This document shows, piece by piece, positions 23,447 through 32,894 of a stretch of 35,750 nt of DNA. The position numbers were made by a program, and so were the translations under genes. A model generated the notes under the pieces. It ran no database searches and was not told where the DNA came from. It was given only the letters and a program-made list of their open reading frames with translations. The stretch comes from Persephonella sp. GTDB taxonomy: Bacteria; Aquificota; Aquificia; Aquificales; Hydrogenothermaceae. The stretch spans positions 1-35,750 of the forward strand of contig NZ_JALVTW010000018.1 in the NCBI RefSeq assembly GCF_027023985.1, given 5' to 3'. Each line of letters starts with the position of its first letter. Within the stretch, counting starts at the first letter, position 1.

Positions 23447-26317
23447 ATGAAAAAATTTCTGATACTGTTTTTTCTGATTTTTAATATATCCTATGCGCAA
23501 GTTTTTTACAAATTAGAAGTCCAGATTACACCTGAAAAAAATCTTTTAACAGGAAAAGCTGTTATTTATTCTGACAGACCTGAGGAAATCAGGATTTACT
23601 TAAAAGGATTTAATATATCTTCGATTTATTACCAGAACAAAAATTTATCGCCGGAAAACCAGCTTAAGCTTAAAATCTCTCCAGAAAATAAAGTTGAGAT
23701 TAATTATTCAAAGAAATTTTTAGATTTTAATTCAGAGAATATAATTACTGACGAATTTATAAGTTTGACAGACAACTGGTATCCTTATGTTGATAAACTT
23801 ACCATTTACAATCTCTCTGCCACAGCTCCTAAAAATTTTATTCTTATCTCTGAGTCTGAAAAGGTATCAACAAAAGAAGCAAAAGAAACAAAAACACATC
23901 ATTTTGAGTTTCCATATCCTACAGAAATAATTCATCTTATTGGTTCAACAAAATACCAGATAAAAAGAAAAGAGTTTGATGGACTGACTATAGAGGCGTA
24001 TTTCTTTGAAAAAGATTCTGATTTAGCTGAAAAATATATAAACTCAGCATACAAATATATTCAGGATTACTCACAACTTGTAGCCAAATACCCTTACAAA
24101 AGATTTTCAATAGTGGAAAATGCATTTCCTACAGGATACTCAATGCCTACTTTTACTCTGATAGGCCAGCAAATTATAAAATTTCCATTTATAGTAGAAA
24201 AATCTTTAGCCCATGAAATTCTCCATCAGTGGTTTGGTTGTTCTGTGTATATCAAAGGTGGAAACTGGGCTGAGGGACTTACAACATATCTCTCAGACTA
24301 TAGACTATCAGAGGATAAAAAAAGATACAGAAAAAATGTTCTTCTAAAATATCTGGCTTATGCTAAAAATGATTATCCATTAAGCAAATTCTACGGAAAA
24401 ACAGACCTGAAATCAGAGGCTATCGGTTACGGAAAATCAATGTTTTTCTTTCATATGCTAAAAAATGAGATAGGAGAGGAGAACTTTAAAAAGGCAATAT
24501 CCCTTTTTTACTCCAGCTTCAAATTCAGTCAGGCTTCATGGGAAGACCTAAAAACTGTTTTTCAACAGATTTCAGATAAGAATTTAGACTACTTCTTCAA
24601 GCAGTTTGTATACAAAAAAGGTATGCCTGACTTTCAAATCAAATTTAAAGACCTTGTTATGAAGGATGACGGCTTTCATATATTTTTTGAGATTATCCAG
24701 AAGCAACCTTATAGACTTAAAATTCCGATAACTGTTGAGACATACCTGGGAGATGAAAGATTTACCGTAAATCTCACTAAAACAAAACAGGAGTTTGAGA
24801 TTGTCACAAAAAATGAACCATTAAAAATGCTTATAGACAGGGATTATAATCTTTTTAGAAATCTAAAATGGGAAGAGATTAATCCTGTTTTATATTTTGT
24901 AAATGGTTCAATTAAGCCGGTTATTTATATTCCGGAAAACGAAGTCAAGTATGCTCCTATTGTAAAACACTTTCCAGAGGCAGTTTTAAAATATCCACAG
25001 GAGTTTAGCTATAAAAACATTCAGGAAAAAAATGTATTTATAATGGGTGGAGATAATCCGGTTGCTTCAAGAATTCTTGGAAAAAAATACAATACAGATA
25101 AAACTTATGTTGAACTGTTTAAAAATCCTTTTGGAAAATCAGATGTAATCGCAGTTTTCAACGTAAAAACCCCTGAAGAAGCAAAAATTCTCGCCAGAAA
25201 AATTATCCATTACGGTAAATACTCAAAATTAGTGCTGGAAAATGGAAAAGTTCTAAATAAAACTGTTAAAAATGCAATAGATGGTATCAGAGTAAAACTC
25301 AGGGAAAAAGCAGAAATAGTAGCAAAAAACGGCATTAAAGATTTTCAAAATCTGATTAATGATGCCCTGAAGAAACAGGTGATTTATCTGGGAGAACAGC
25401 ATGTCCAGTTTTCTGACCATGCATTCCAGCTTAGTGTGATAAAAGCCATCCATCAAAAATATCCTCAAATCGCCGTTGGAATGGAGATGTTCCAGCGTTC
25501 AAAACAGCCTATTATTGACCAGTTTATAAATGGAGAAATATCTGAAAAAGAATTTTTGAAAAAATCAGGTTATTTTGTAGCATGGAGATATAACTATCAT
25601 TTATACAGGCCTATACTCCTTTACTGCAGAAAACATAAAATTCCTGTTATAGCTCTTAACATAGATAGTTCTATAATCAAAAAAGTTTCCTCAAAAGGTA
25701 TTTCAGCCTTGTCCCCTGAAGAGAAAAAACTACTTCCTGAGAATATGAATTTTACAGATTTTGAATATACAGTTTTCCTCAGGGAGATATTCAGCCAGCA
25801 CAAATCAATGGATAAAAAGAGATTTTATAACTTTATCCAGTCCCAGATAATATGGGATGAGACCATGGCACAGACTATCTCCAATTACATAAAAAACAAT
25901 CCTGATAGGAAAATCATCGTCCTTGCAGGAAGCGGTCATATCAGATTTAGATACGGAATTCCTTCCAGAGTAGAAAGAAGAACAGGCAAAAAAGGACTAA
26001 CGGTGGTCATAGATGACCAGCTTAAGAAAGACATTTCAGATTATATTGTTTATACTGCCCAGCTTGAAGGAGAAAAAGAGAAAAAATTAGGTGTGCTTGT
26101 TGAACCTGCAGTAAAAGGCTTAAAAGTTATAGGAGTTGCAGAAAAAGCTGTGGCAAAAAAAGCAGGTATTAAAAAAGGAGATATTATAATTGAGTTTAAT
26201 GGAGTGCCTGTTGAGAATTTATCCCAGCTAAAAACAGAAATATTCTTTTCAGGGAAAAAAGCTGATATAACAGTTCTAAGAAATGGTAAAAGACTCAAAC
26301 TAAAACTTAATTTTTGA
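23447..26317 (+). CDS. Secreted M1 peptidase-ChaN-PDZ fusion protein
   Basis: A 956-residue protein with a signal peptide (MKKFLILFFLIFNISYA, cleavage before QVF). Residues about 20-480 are an M1-type metallopeptidase: zinc motif HEILH (256-260) followed by GNWAEGLTTY, where Glu276 is the probable third ligand. Its spacing is shorter than the usual HExxH-X18-E. A short link (480-635) leads to a ChaN-like (haem-binding lipoprotein) domain at about 636-860, with VIYLGEQHVQFSDHAFQL, VGMEMFQRSKQPIIDQF and LAGSGHIRFRYGIP. A C-terminal PDZ domain (about 878-955) contains KAGIKKGDIIIEFNGVPV. Three envelope modules in one chain suggest a periplasmic or outer-membrane-facing protease with a bound cofactor. 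Substrate unknown. Confidence 0.85.
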   Translation: MKKFLILFFLIFNISYAQVFYKLEVQITPEKNLLTGKAVIYSDRPEEIRIYLKGFNISSIYYQNKNLSPENQLKLKISPENKVEINYSKKFLDFNSENIITDEFISLTDNWYPYVDKLTIYNLSATAPKNFILISESEKVSTKEAKETKTHHFEFPYPTEIIHLIGSTKYQIKRKEFDGLTIEAYFFEKDSDLAEKYINSAYKYIQDYSQLVAKYPYKRFSIVENAFPTGYSMPTFTLIGQQIIKFPFIVEKSLAHEILHQWFGCSVYIKGGNWAEGLTTYLSDYRLSEDKKRYRKNVLLKYLAYAKNDYPLSKFYGKTDLKSEAIGYGKSMFFFHMLKNEIGEENFKKAISLFYSSFKFSQASWEDLKTVFQQISDKNLDYFFKQFVYKKGMPDFQIKFKDLVMKDDGFHIFFEIIQKQPYRLKIPITVETYLGDERFTVNLTKTKQEFEIVTKNEPLKMLIDRDYNLFRNLKWEEINPVLYFVNGSIKPVIYIPENEVKYAPIVKHFPEAVLKYPQEFSYKNIQEKNVFIMGGDNPVASRILGKKYNTDKTYVELFKNPFGKSDVIAVFNVKTPEEAKILARKIIHYGKYSKLVLENGKVLNKTVKNAIDGIRVKLREKAEIVAKNGIKDFQNLINDALKKQVIYLGEQHVQFSDHAFQLSVIKAIHQKYPQIAVGMEMFQRSKQPIIDQFINGEISEKEFLKKSGYFVAWRYNYHLYRPILLYCRKHKIPVIALNIDSSIIKKVSSKGISALSPEEKKLLPENMNFTDFEYTVFLREIFSQHKSMDKKRFYNFIQSQIIWDETMAQTISNYIKNNPDRKIIVLAGSGHIRFRYGIPSRVERRTGKKGLTVVIDDQLKKDISDYIVYTAQLEGEKEKKLGVLVEPAVKGLKVIGVAEKAVAKKAGIKKGDIIIEFNGVPVENLSQLKTEIFFSGKKADITVLRNGKRLKLKLNF

Positions 26318-26349
26318 CAGAAAAGTTTTCCGTGCTATATTTTTTCCTT

Positions 26350-28800
26350 ATGGAAACCCTGAAATATTACAAAAATAAAATAGCATACACAAAAATACTT
26401 CCCCCTGTGGAAGCCCAATACGGACAGTTTGATTTTGAAAACAAAAAAATAGAAAAATTTTTGCAGGAAAAAAATATCAGACTGTATTCCCATCAGGCTG
26501 AGGGTCTTAAACTGGTCAAAGAAGGAAAAAATATTGTTGTAACCACACCAACAGCCTCAGGAAAATCATTTATTTATATCCTTTCTGTTCTTGAAAGACT
26601 GCATCAAAACCCAGAAAGTAAAGCTATAGTGGTTTTTCCACTGAAAGCCCTTGCCAGAGACCAGTATGGAAAAATAATGGATTTAATATTTGAAACAGGT
26701 ATAAATGCAACTGTAGAAGTATACGACGGGGATACACCAAAGGATAAAAGACAGGAGATAAAAAGAAATCCTCCGAACTTTTTGATTACTACCCCTGATA
26801 TGTTGAATGTAGGTATTCTACCTTATCATACAGGGTGGGCTTCATTTTTTGAAGAGCTTGAGTTTGTAGTCCTTGATGAAATACATGCTTACAGAGGTGT
26901 TTTAGGTTCCCATATATCAAATATAATCAGAAGACTAAAAAGGATAATCGGGTATTATAGGAGTAAAAAACCTGTTTTCATAATGAACTCTGCAACAATA
27001 CATAACCCTGCAGGATTTGCTTCTAAGCTTATTCAGGATGAAGTTATTGAAATTTCAAAATCAGGGGCACCGCTACCAGAAAGGGAAGTCCAGATTTTTA
27101 GAGGCCTGAGAAACAACGAAAAAGCAGAACTCATAGCAAATACAGTTATTGAAGATATATCAACAATAGTTTTTGTTGATAGTAGAAAAGAGGCTGAGAT
27201 ACTTGCCCTCAGGGTAAAAGACATTTTGAAAAAGAAAGGAAGAGAAGACCTTGTAGATAAGGTAAGTCCCTACCGGTCAGGTTATACACCTGCAGAAAGA
27301 AGGGAGATAGAGTTTAAACTTCTGACAAGGAATATTCTATCTGTGATATCTACAAGTGCACTTGAGATGGGAATTGATATTGGAGACCTTGAGGGCTGCA
27401 TACTGATTGGTTATCCGGGAACACTGGCACAGGTATGGCAGAGATTTGGAAGGGCAGGTAGAAGAGATAAAAAAGCTTATAATATCTTGGTGCCTAAAAG
27501 GGATGCCCTTGACCAGTATTTTGTAAAAAATCCTGAAGAGCTGTTCTACAGACAGATGGAAGAGCCTGTTATTAATCCCCAGAACAAATACATCCTGAAA
27601 AAACATCTGCCTGTAATGGCATCTGAAATTCCTATAAAACTAAATGAGCTATCAGAAGAAGAAAAAGAGGTTGCACGGGAGCTTTATAAAGAAAAAAAAC
27701 TTAGATTTGCAAACAACAAGCTGTATGCCAGTAGACAGGAACCTTTTAGCATAAGGTCTGCAGGTGAAAGTTTCAAAATTGTGGAGAGTATATCAGGTAG
27801 AACAATAGGAGATATATCCGGAGATATTGTTATTTATGAAGCACACCCGGGAGCTGTTTATCTACATAACGGGGAAAAATTTATTGTTGAACATTTAGAT
27901 ATGGAAAATAACACCGTTTATGTGGTCAGGTCTGAAGTTTCCTATATAACTGAGCCTCTAAAAGAGTCAGAGATAGAAATAGTCCAGATAACAGACAGCA
28001 GAAAAAAGGGAAATATAGAGATATTTCAGGGGAAGGTAAAAGTCAAAACAACAGTTATTGGTTACTCTATGCGAGATATGGAATTTGATGAAAAGCTAAA
28101 AGATGAAATCTTTGATGTGAATAACTTCTTATCAAAAGAATTTGAAACCATTGCTTTTTGGTGGACTATGCCACCAGAATGGGAAGAGGAAATTATCTAT
28201 AAAAATGCAAAGCATAACGCCAGACTGATAGAAGAGTTTGTTTTCAAAAAAGGCAGATTATACGAAGGTAAGTATATCTATCATGACCTTGTTTTTGAAA
28301 ATCTGCTGAAATTCAGGAAGGAAGGAGATATTGATGCCTTCCATTTTGCCATAAAAGCCATAGAAAGCCTATCAGCAAAACTACATGAAAAAGAAAAAGA
28401 AGAACTAAAGGAATATATCAAAAGGATAAAAGAAAGGAAAAATGGCTTTCTGGGAGCACTTCACGGGGTAGAACATGCACTTATCGGTATATATCCTCTG
28501 TATGCAATGAACGATAGATGGGATATAGGAGGACTTTCAACTCCATTTTTTGCAGAAACCGGAAAACCTACGATTTTTATCTATGATGGATATGAAGGGG
28601 GTGTTGGATACTCTGAAGTAGGTTTTAGAAAGCTGGAAGAGATGATGGAAAGCACATACAAAACAATCTCTAAATGTTCCTGTATAGCCGGCTGCCCTTC
28701 ATGTATATACTCTCCCAAATGCGGAAACTCAAATGATTATCTGGACAAAACAGCCTCAATTCTTCTTTCTCATAAAATATTGAAAGAGTTTAATAAATAG
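26350..28800 (+). CDS. MrfA-type DEAD/DEAH-box helicase with C-terminal zinc (DUF1998) domain
   Basis: An 816-residue superfamily 2 helicase. Walker A is TTPTASGKSF, followed by VVFPLKALARDQYGK. The box II is DEIH within VVLDEIHAYRGVLGSH, then SATIHNPAGF. In the second RecA lobe are STSALEMGIDIGDLEG and QRFGRAGRR. The C-terminal DUF1998 region has GVEHALIGIYPLYA and a four-cysteine cluster, CSCIAGCPSC plus KCGNS, as in B. subtilis YprA/MrfA, which works in nucleotide-excision-independent repair of mitomycin damage. The chosen ATG gives METLKYYKNKIAYTKILPPV, like the family start. A TTG at 26314 overlapping the upstream stop (TTGA) would add 12 residues and cannot be excluded. No MrfB-like exonuclease gene is adjacent. 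Confidence 0.87.
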   Translation: METLKYYKNKIAYTKILPPVEAQYGQFDFENKKIEKFLQEKNIRLYSHQAEGLKLVKEGKNIVVTTPTASGKSFIYILSVLERLHQNPESKAIVVFPLKALARDQYGKIMDLIFETGINATVEVYDGDTPKDKRQEIKRNPPNFLITTPDMLNVGILPYHTGWASFFEELEFVVLDEIHAYRGVLGSHISNIIRRLKRIIGYYRSKKPVFIMNSATIHNPAGFASKLIQDEVIEISKSGAPLPEREVQIFRGLRNNEKAELIANTVIEDISTIVFVDSRKEAEILALRVKDILKKKGREDLVDKVSPYRSGYTPAERREIEFKLLTRNILSVISTSALEMGIDIGDLEGCILIGYPGTLAQVWQRFGRAGRRDKKAYNILVPKRDALDQYFVKNPEELFYRQMEEPVINPQNKYILKKHLPVMASEIPIKLNELSEEEKEVARELYKEKKLRFANNKLYASRQEPFSIRSAGESFKIVESISGRTIGDISGDIVIYEAHPGAVYLHNGEKFIVEHLDMENNTVYVVRSEVSYITEPLKESEIEIVQITDSRKKGNIEIFQGKVKVKTTVIGYSMRDMEFDEKLKDEIFDVNNFLSKEFETIAFWWTMPPEWEEEIIYKNAKHNARLIEEFVFKKGRLYEGKYIYHDLVFENLLKFRKEGDIDAFHFAIKAIESLSAKLHEKEKEELKEYIKRIKERKNGFLGALHGVEHALIGIYPLYAMNDRWDIGGLSTPFFAETGKPTIFIYDGYEGGVGYSEVGFRKLEEMMESTYKTISKCSCIAGCPSCIYSPKCGNSNDYLDKTASILLSHKILKEFNK

Positions 28801-28903
28801 TTAAAAAGACTACAGGAAAAGATTGCACAGAAAAATTAGTTTTATTTCTTTTTTATCAATCAGACTAAAAGCAAAATTTTTCCGTTAGCTACAAAATTGA
28901 AAA

Positions 28904-29815
28904 TTAAATAATAAGCAGTTTTTTGCTTTCCTTTTTCTTTTGGATTGCATTTTCTATGGCTGTAAGAACATCCATTTTTCTCTTTGGAGAGCACCACTCT
29001 GGAGCTATAAGCTCATCTTCACTTGCCTCACCTGTAAGCCTGTGAACAATAATATCATCAGGTAAAACTTCCAGGATATCTGCAACAATGCTTGCATACT
29101 CTTCAAGGTCAAGGAGTCCAAATTCTCCATTTTCATATTGTTTTGCCATTACCGTGTGTTTAACAACATGAAGAGGGTGGATTTTTATTCCATCAATTGG
29201 AAGTGCAGCTATTAGTTTAGCTGTTTCTATGTAATCCTCATATTCATCTCCAGGAAGCCCAACAATCATATGGGCACATATTTTAATATTTGGTCTTTTT
29301 TTAGTTCTTAAAACCGCATCAACGAATTCAGAAACCCCATGGCCTCTGTTTATACTTCTGAGAGTTTTTATATTTGCCGTTTGAAGACCATACTCAATCC
29401 ATATTTCAGGTTTTTCTACCGTATAGCTTGCAATTAAATCCAAAACAGGCTCAGGAACAACATCTGGCCTTGTCCCGATGGACATTCCTATAATTTCAGG
29501 ATATTCCATTGCCTTATCATATATTTCCTTTAACTTATCAACAGGTGCATAGGTGTTTGTAAAAGCCTGAAAATAAGCTATATAACCTTTTATATTCTTA
29601 AATCTTCTTGAGTAGAACTCCATTGATTTTTCTATCTGTTCTTCAACAGACTGGCGGGTCATCGCATAAGGGCTGAAGGATGTATTGTTACAAAATGTGC
29701 AACCGCCGAAAGCAACCTTACCATCTCTGTTTGGACAGGTAAACCCTGCATCTATTGATATTTTTTGAATTCTTCCGCCGTATTTTTCCTTGAGATACTG
29801 GTTAAATTTTATCAT
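28904..29815 (-). CDS. Radical SAM protein, YhcC/TIGR01212 family
   Basis: A 303-residue radical SAM protein. The iron-sulfur cluster cysteines lie in FTCPNRDGKVAFGGCTFCNN, giving C-X11-C-X2-C, the wider spacing of the YhcC/Elp3-like group rather than the classical CX3CX2C. Further family segments are YIAYFQAFTNTYAP, GMSIGTRPDVVPEPVLDLI, IWIEYGLQTANIKTLRSINR, HMIVGLPGDEYEDY and IDGIKIHPLHVVKHT. The reaction of YhcC is not established. It lies 41 bases after the GGDEF-EAL gene in the same direction and may share its transcript. The 103 bases after its stop, up to the helicase stop, contain no gene and no clear hairpin. Confidence 0.9.
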   Translation of the reverse strand: MIKFNQYLKEKYGGRIQKISIDAGFTCPNRDGKVAFGGCTFCNNTSFSPYAMTRQSVEEQIEKSMEFYSRRFKNIKGYIAYFQAFTNTYAPVDKLKEIYDKAMEYPEIIGMSIGTRPDVVPEPVLDLIASYTVEKPEIWIEYGLQTANIKTLRSINRGHGVSEFVDAVLRTKKRPNIKICAHMIVGLPGDEYEDYIETAKLIAALPIDGIKIHPLHVVKHTVMAKQYENGEFGLLDLEEYASIVADILEVLPDDIIVHRLTGEASEDELIAPEWCSPKRKMDVLTAIENAIQKKKESKKLLII

Positions 29816-29856
29816 TTTAACCTCTATTAAAAGGTTTTTATAATAGTTTAATAAAT

Positions 29857-31962
29857 CTATGATTTTTTTTCAGGAGGGCAACATTCCTCTGCAGGTTTTC
29901 CTATGTAGTATCCTTGAGAATAATCTATTCCCATTGCTTTTACTGTTGAAAAAACATCCTCATTGTAAACAAACTCTGCAATAGTTTTTATACCAAGCTT
30001 TCTTGAGAAATCAACAATTGTAGAAACAACAACCTGAACGTATATATCATAAGGCAACTTTTTAATAAGGGAACCGTCTATTTTTATAAAATCAGGGTCA
30101 AGCTCGACAATCCTTGCAAAATTAGAATATCCACTGCCAAAATCATCTATTGCTATTTTTACACCTTTATTTTTTACATTTTTTATAAATTCTTTTATAT
30201 CCTCATAATTTTGGATACTCTCACTTTCTAAAATTTCAAATGTTAGCCTTTCAGCAATTTCCGGATATTTTTTTAGCATTTCGTATATGTATTCCTTTAT
30301 TCCTTTATCTGTTATATCTTCTGCTGACAAATTTATAGAAAACATAACGTTGGTATTTTTAAACTTATCAAATGCCTGTTTTATAACTTCCTGTGTTATT
30401 TTGCTGTAGTATTTAGATTCTTTGGCTACAGGTAAAAACTGAGCAGGGGATATAATGTTATTATTCTGATCTTTCACTCTAACAAGGCATTCATACTCTA
30501 CAATATTACCTGTCCTGTTATCTATTATAGGTTGATAAACAAGAAAGATCTTATTATTCTGGAGTGCATACTTAATAGTATCTATCAGATTAAGGTTCTG
30601 CTGGATATGTTTGTAAAGCTGCATATCTTCTCTATATATTAGATACTTCTTCCTGTTTTCTTTAGCATGTTTAAGAACCATATCTGCTGTTTCCAATAAA
30701 GGAGAAATAAAAGATACGCCTGCTGAAACATTTATAGAAATTTCAAGTAAGATGATCTTATTATTCTTTTTTATTTTTAGTAGAAATGTATGATTTTCAA
30801 TTTCTTGTATAAGTGTGTCAACTATTTTTTCTGTTTCATTTCTTCTGTTTTCATACAGCACTCCAAAATCATCTGCTCCGAGTCTAAAAACTTGTGCATT
30901 TATCTTTTTAGCCTTTTCTTTTATGAACTGTCCCAGTTCTATTAGCAGCTGGTCTCCAACAGCAGAGCTATAAAGGTCATTTATATGTTTGAAATTGTCT
31001 ATATTTATTAAAATAAATGTTGGTTCTTTATAATTTTTCTTTACTTCAAAAAATGCTCTTCTATTTGGTAAACCTGTTAAATCATCTGTTATTAATCTTT
31101 TACGCAGGTTTTCTTTTAAAGCTTTCAGAGTTTCATTACTGATATCTAGCCGGACAAGTAAAAATGCAAGATAAACAAGAACTGAAAGAAAAACAATACC
31201 TATCCCGAAATTAAAAGTAATAATAGTCTTGGCTTCTGCCTGACTTTCCTTTATGAAACTATTTCTAATATCAGATAAAAGTTTTAAATTTTCTTTGTTG
31301 TCTATTAATTTTTTAAATTCCTTCTGATAAGTCAGAAAATTCCTCAGTATAACCCCCAAATGAAGCAAAAATGTCTTATGAAACTGCTTCAACTCTGGAT
31401 TGTCTTCAACATTATAATTTTTCAGCATTTCATAATATATCTTTAGATCAGATATAAAGTTCATATCCATACTGTTTTGAAGTAAAAAAATTGTAGAAAC
31501 CGCTTTGTTTACAAGGAGATAGTATGATATATCCAGATTGGAACTAAGCTGTAAATATTTTAAGGATAGTTCAGGTATGTATATTTGGGAATTTTTTATG
31601 GCAGAATTAAGGGTTTCAAACTTGTAAATCTCATTTTCTTTTTCCTTAATTTTATTTTCATACTGTTTTATAAGTCTGTATGTGTTTTTATGGGCAAGCT
31701 TTTTTAGATGACCTAATTTTAAGTGCTTTATAATATTTTTAATTTTTTGCAACGGCTCATAAATTTTGTTGTAATCATAGTATAAGAAAAATTTACTTTT
31801 TAAAATTTCACTTTCCAGCCGGAATTCATTTTTTTCAATCCTTTTTAAATCAAATAAAACACCGGAAGTGGTCATTGTATAGTCAAATGTATTTTTAGAG
31901 GAATATAAAAAAGCAGCAGTTACCACAATAGCAAGAAAAAGGACAAAATAAATTCTCCTCAC
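29857..31962 (-). CDS. Membrane GGDEF-EAL protein, probable c-di-GMP phosphodiesterase
   Basis: A 701-residue protein with a membrane helix at 3-20, a mostly helical extracytoplasmic sensor (about 21-249) and a second helix at 250-271. A GGDEF domain (about 290-445) and an EAL domain (about 455-695) follow. The GGDEF half looks inactive: the signature is GADDF (362-366), and the first metal-binding aspartate is replaced by Asn320 (NIDNFKHIND). The EAL half keeps Glu491 (as ECL), Asn544 (NLS), Glu576, Asp606-Asp607 (DDFGSGYS), Lys627 (IKID) and Glu663, so c-di-GMP hydrolysis is likely. The degenerate domain may bind GTP as a regulator, as reported for some such proteins. The start overlaps the cytochrome c peroxidase stop in ATGA. 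Confidence 0.9.
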   Translation of the reverse strand: MRRIYFVLFLAIVVTAAFLYSSKNTFDYTMTTSGVLFDLKRIEKNEFRLESEILKSKFFLYYDYNKIYEPLQKIKNIIKHLKLGHLKKLAHKNTYRLIKQYENKIKEKENEIYKFETLNSAIKNSQIYIPELSLKYLQLSSNLDISYYLLVNKAVSTIFLLQNSMDMNFISDLKIYYEMLKNYNVEDNPELKQFHKTFLLHLGVILRNFLTYQKEFKKLIDNKENLKLLSDIRNSFIKESQAEAKTIITFNFGIGIVFLSVLVYLAFLLVRLDISNETLKALKENLRKRLITDDLTGLPNRRAFFEVKKNYKEPTFILINIDNFKHINDLYSSAVGDQLLIELGQFIKEKAKKINAQVFRLGADDFGVLYENRRNETEKIVDTLIQEIENHTFLLKIKKNNKIILLEISINVSAGVSFISPLLETADMVLKHAKENRKKYLIYREDMQLYKHIQQNLNLIDTIKYALQNNKIFLVYQPIIDNRTGNIVEYECLVRVKDQNNNIISPAQFLPVAKESKYYSKITQEVIKQAFDKFKNTNVMFSINLSAEDITDKGIKEYIYEMLKKYPEIAERLTFEILESESIQNYEDIKEFIKNVKNKGVKIAIDDFGSGYSNFARIVELDPDFIKIDGSLIKKLPYDIYVQVVVSTIVDFSRKLGIKTIAEFVYNEDVFSTVKAMGIDYSQGYYIGKPAEECCPPEKKS

Positions 31963-32894
31963 CTATTTTCCTCTACAAGTATTGATGGAAGTTCTCCCTT
32001 CAAAGTCTTCAAAAAGGCAATTATTTTCTCAATATCTTCATCGGCCATATCTATTCCAAGATTATGCTTAGCCATTACTTTGATAGTAGTTTTAAGATCT
32101 GGAATACTTCCATCGTGGAGATAAGGATAAGTGCAGGTGATATTCCTGAGGGAAGGAACTTTATAAACGTTTTTATCTTCTTTTCTTTTAGTGATTTGGT
32201 ATCTATCAGGATTTGTTGGTTTCCATGGATATGGAATTACAACACCAAGTTTTTGGAAGGAATTTCCTCCAAGATTTATACCATTATGGCAGGAGATACA
32301 GCCAAGTCTTTTAAACAGTTTAAATCCTTCCTCTTCTTCAGGAGATAGCTTCACTAAACCTCTGAGATATCTGTCAAACTTGCTATTTGGTGTTATGAGG
32401 GCTTTTTCAAACTCAACAATTGCATCTGCCACCTGTTCAAATTTTATTCTGTTTGTATGGTATATCTCTTTAAACTTTTTTCTGTAAAAAGGATTTTTAT
32501 TCAGTTTTTCTTCAATTTCTTTGGGGGAAGAATTCATCTCAACAGGGTTTGTTATTGGACCTATTAACTGCTCCCGCAGGTCTTTAGCTCTACCATTCCA
32601 GAACTGTCTGAAATTGAAAACAGCATTAAAGACCGTAGGTGAGTTAACTGTTCCTTTTCTGCCGGCAAATCCTGTTGAAACAGGTTTCTGGTCGGTTCCA
32701 CATTTTGTATAAAGGTCGTGACATGTTGCACAGGAAACCTTATTGTCCTTTGAAAGTGAAGGATCATGAAACAGAATTTTACCAAGCTCAGCCTTCGCCC
32801 TGTCATATTTTACTGTGACAGGCAAAGGCTGAAGCGCTTCAAAAGCAAAGGTCATATTAAAAAGAAAAATAAATATTAGCCATATTTTTTTCAT
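31959..32894 (-). CDS. Di-haem cytochrome c peroxidase (CcpA/MauG family)
   Basis: A 311-residue periplasmic protein with a signal peptide ([17 protein letters not shown]). Two c-type haem sites are present, CATCH (55-59) and CISCH (199-203), at the spacing of bacterial di-haem peroxidases. Family segments [36 protein letters not shown] and [20 protein letters not shown] are present. These enzymes reduce hydrogen peroxide to water with electrons from small cytochromes. Both ends are coupled by ATGA overlaps, to leuB upstream and the EAL gene downstream. A MauG-like oxidation role is less likely but not excluded. Confidence 0.92.
   Translation of the reverse strand: MKKIWLIFIFLFNMTFAFEALQPLPVTVKYDRAKAELGKILFHDPSLSKDNKVSCATCHDLYTKCGTDQKPVSTGFAGRKGTVNSPTVFNAVFNFRQFWNGRAKDLREQLIGPITNPVEMNSSPKEIEEKLNKNPFYRKKFKEIYHTNRIKFEQVADAIVEFEKALITPNSKFDRYLRGLVKLSPEEEEGFKLFKRLGCISCHNGINLGGNSFQKLGVVIPYPWKPTNPDRYQITKRKEDKNVYKVPSLRNITCTYPYLHDGSIPDLKTTIKVMAKHNLGIDMADEDIEKIIAFLKTLKGELPSILVEENR

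Noticed and set aside
28801-28903. Possible terminator or small gene between the helicase and radical SAM genes
   Set aside because: I find no stable stem with a T run and no frame with a ribosome site; it is only AT-rich sequence between convergent stops.
29819-29836. AACCT/AGGTT hairpin covering the ribosome site of the radical SAM gene
   Set aside because: A five-base A/T-containing stem would be melted at thermophilic growth temperature, so an RNA thermometer or attenuator cannot be argued.
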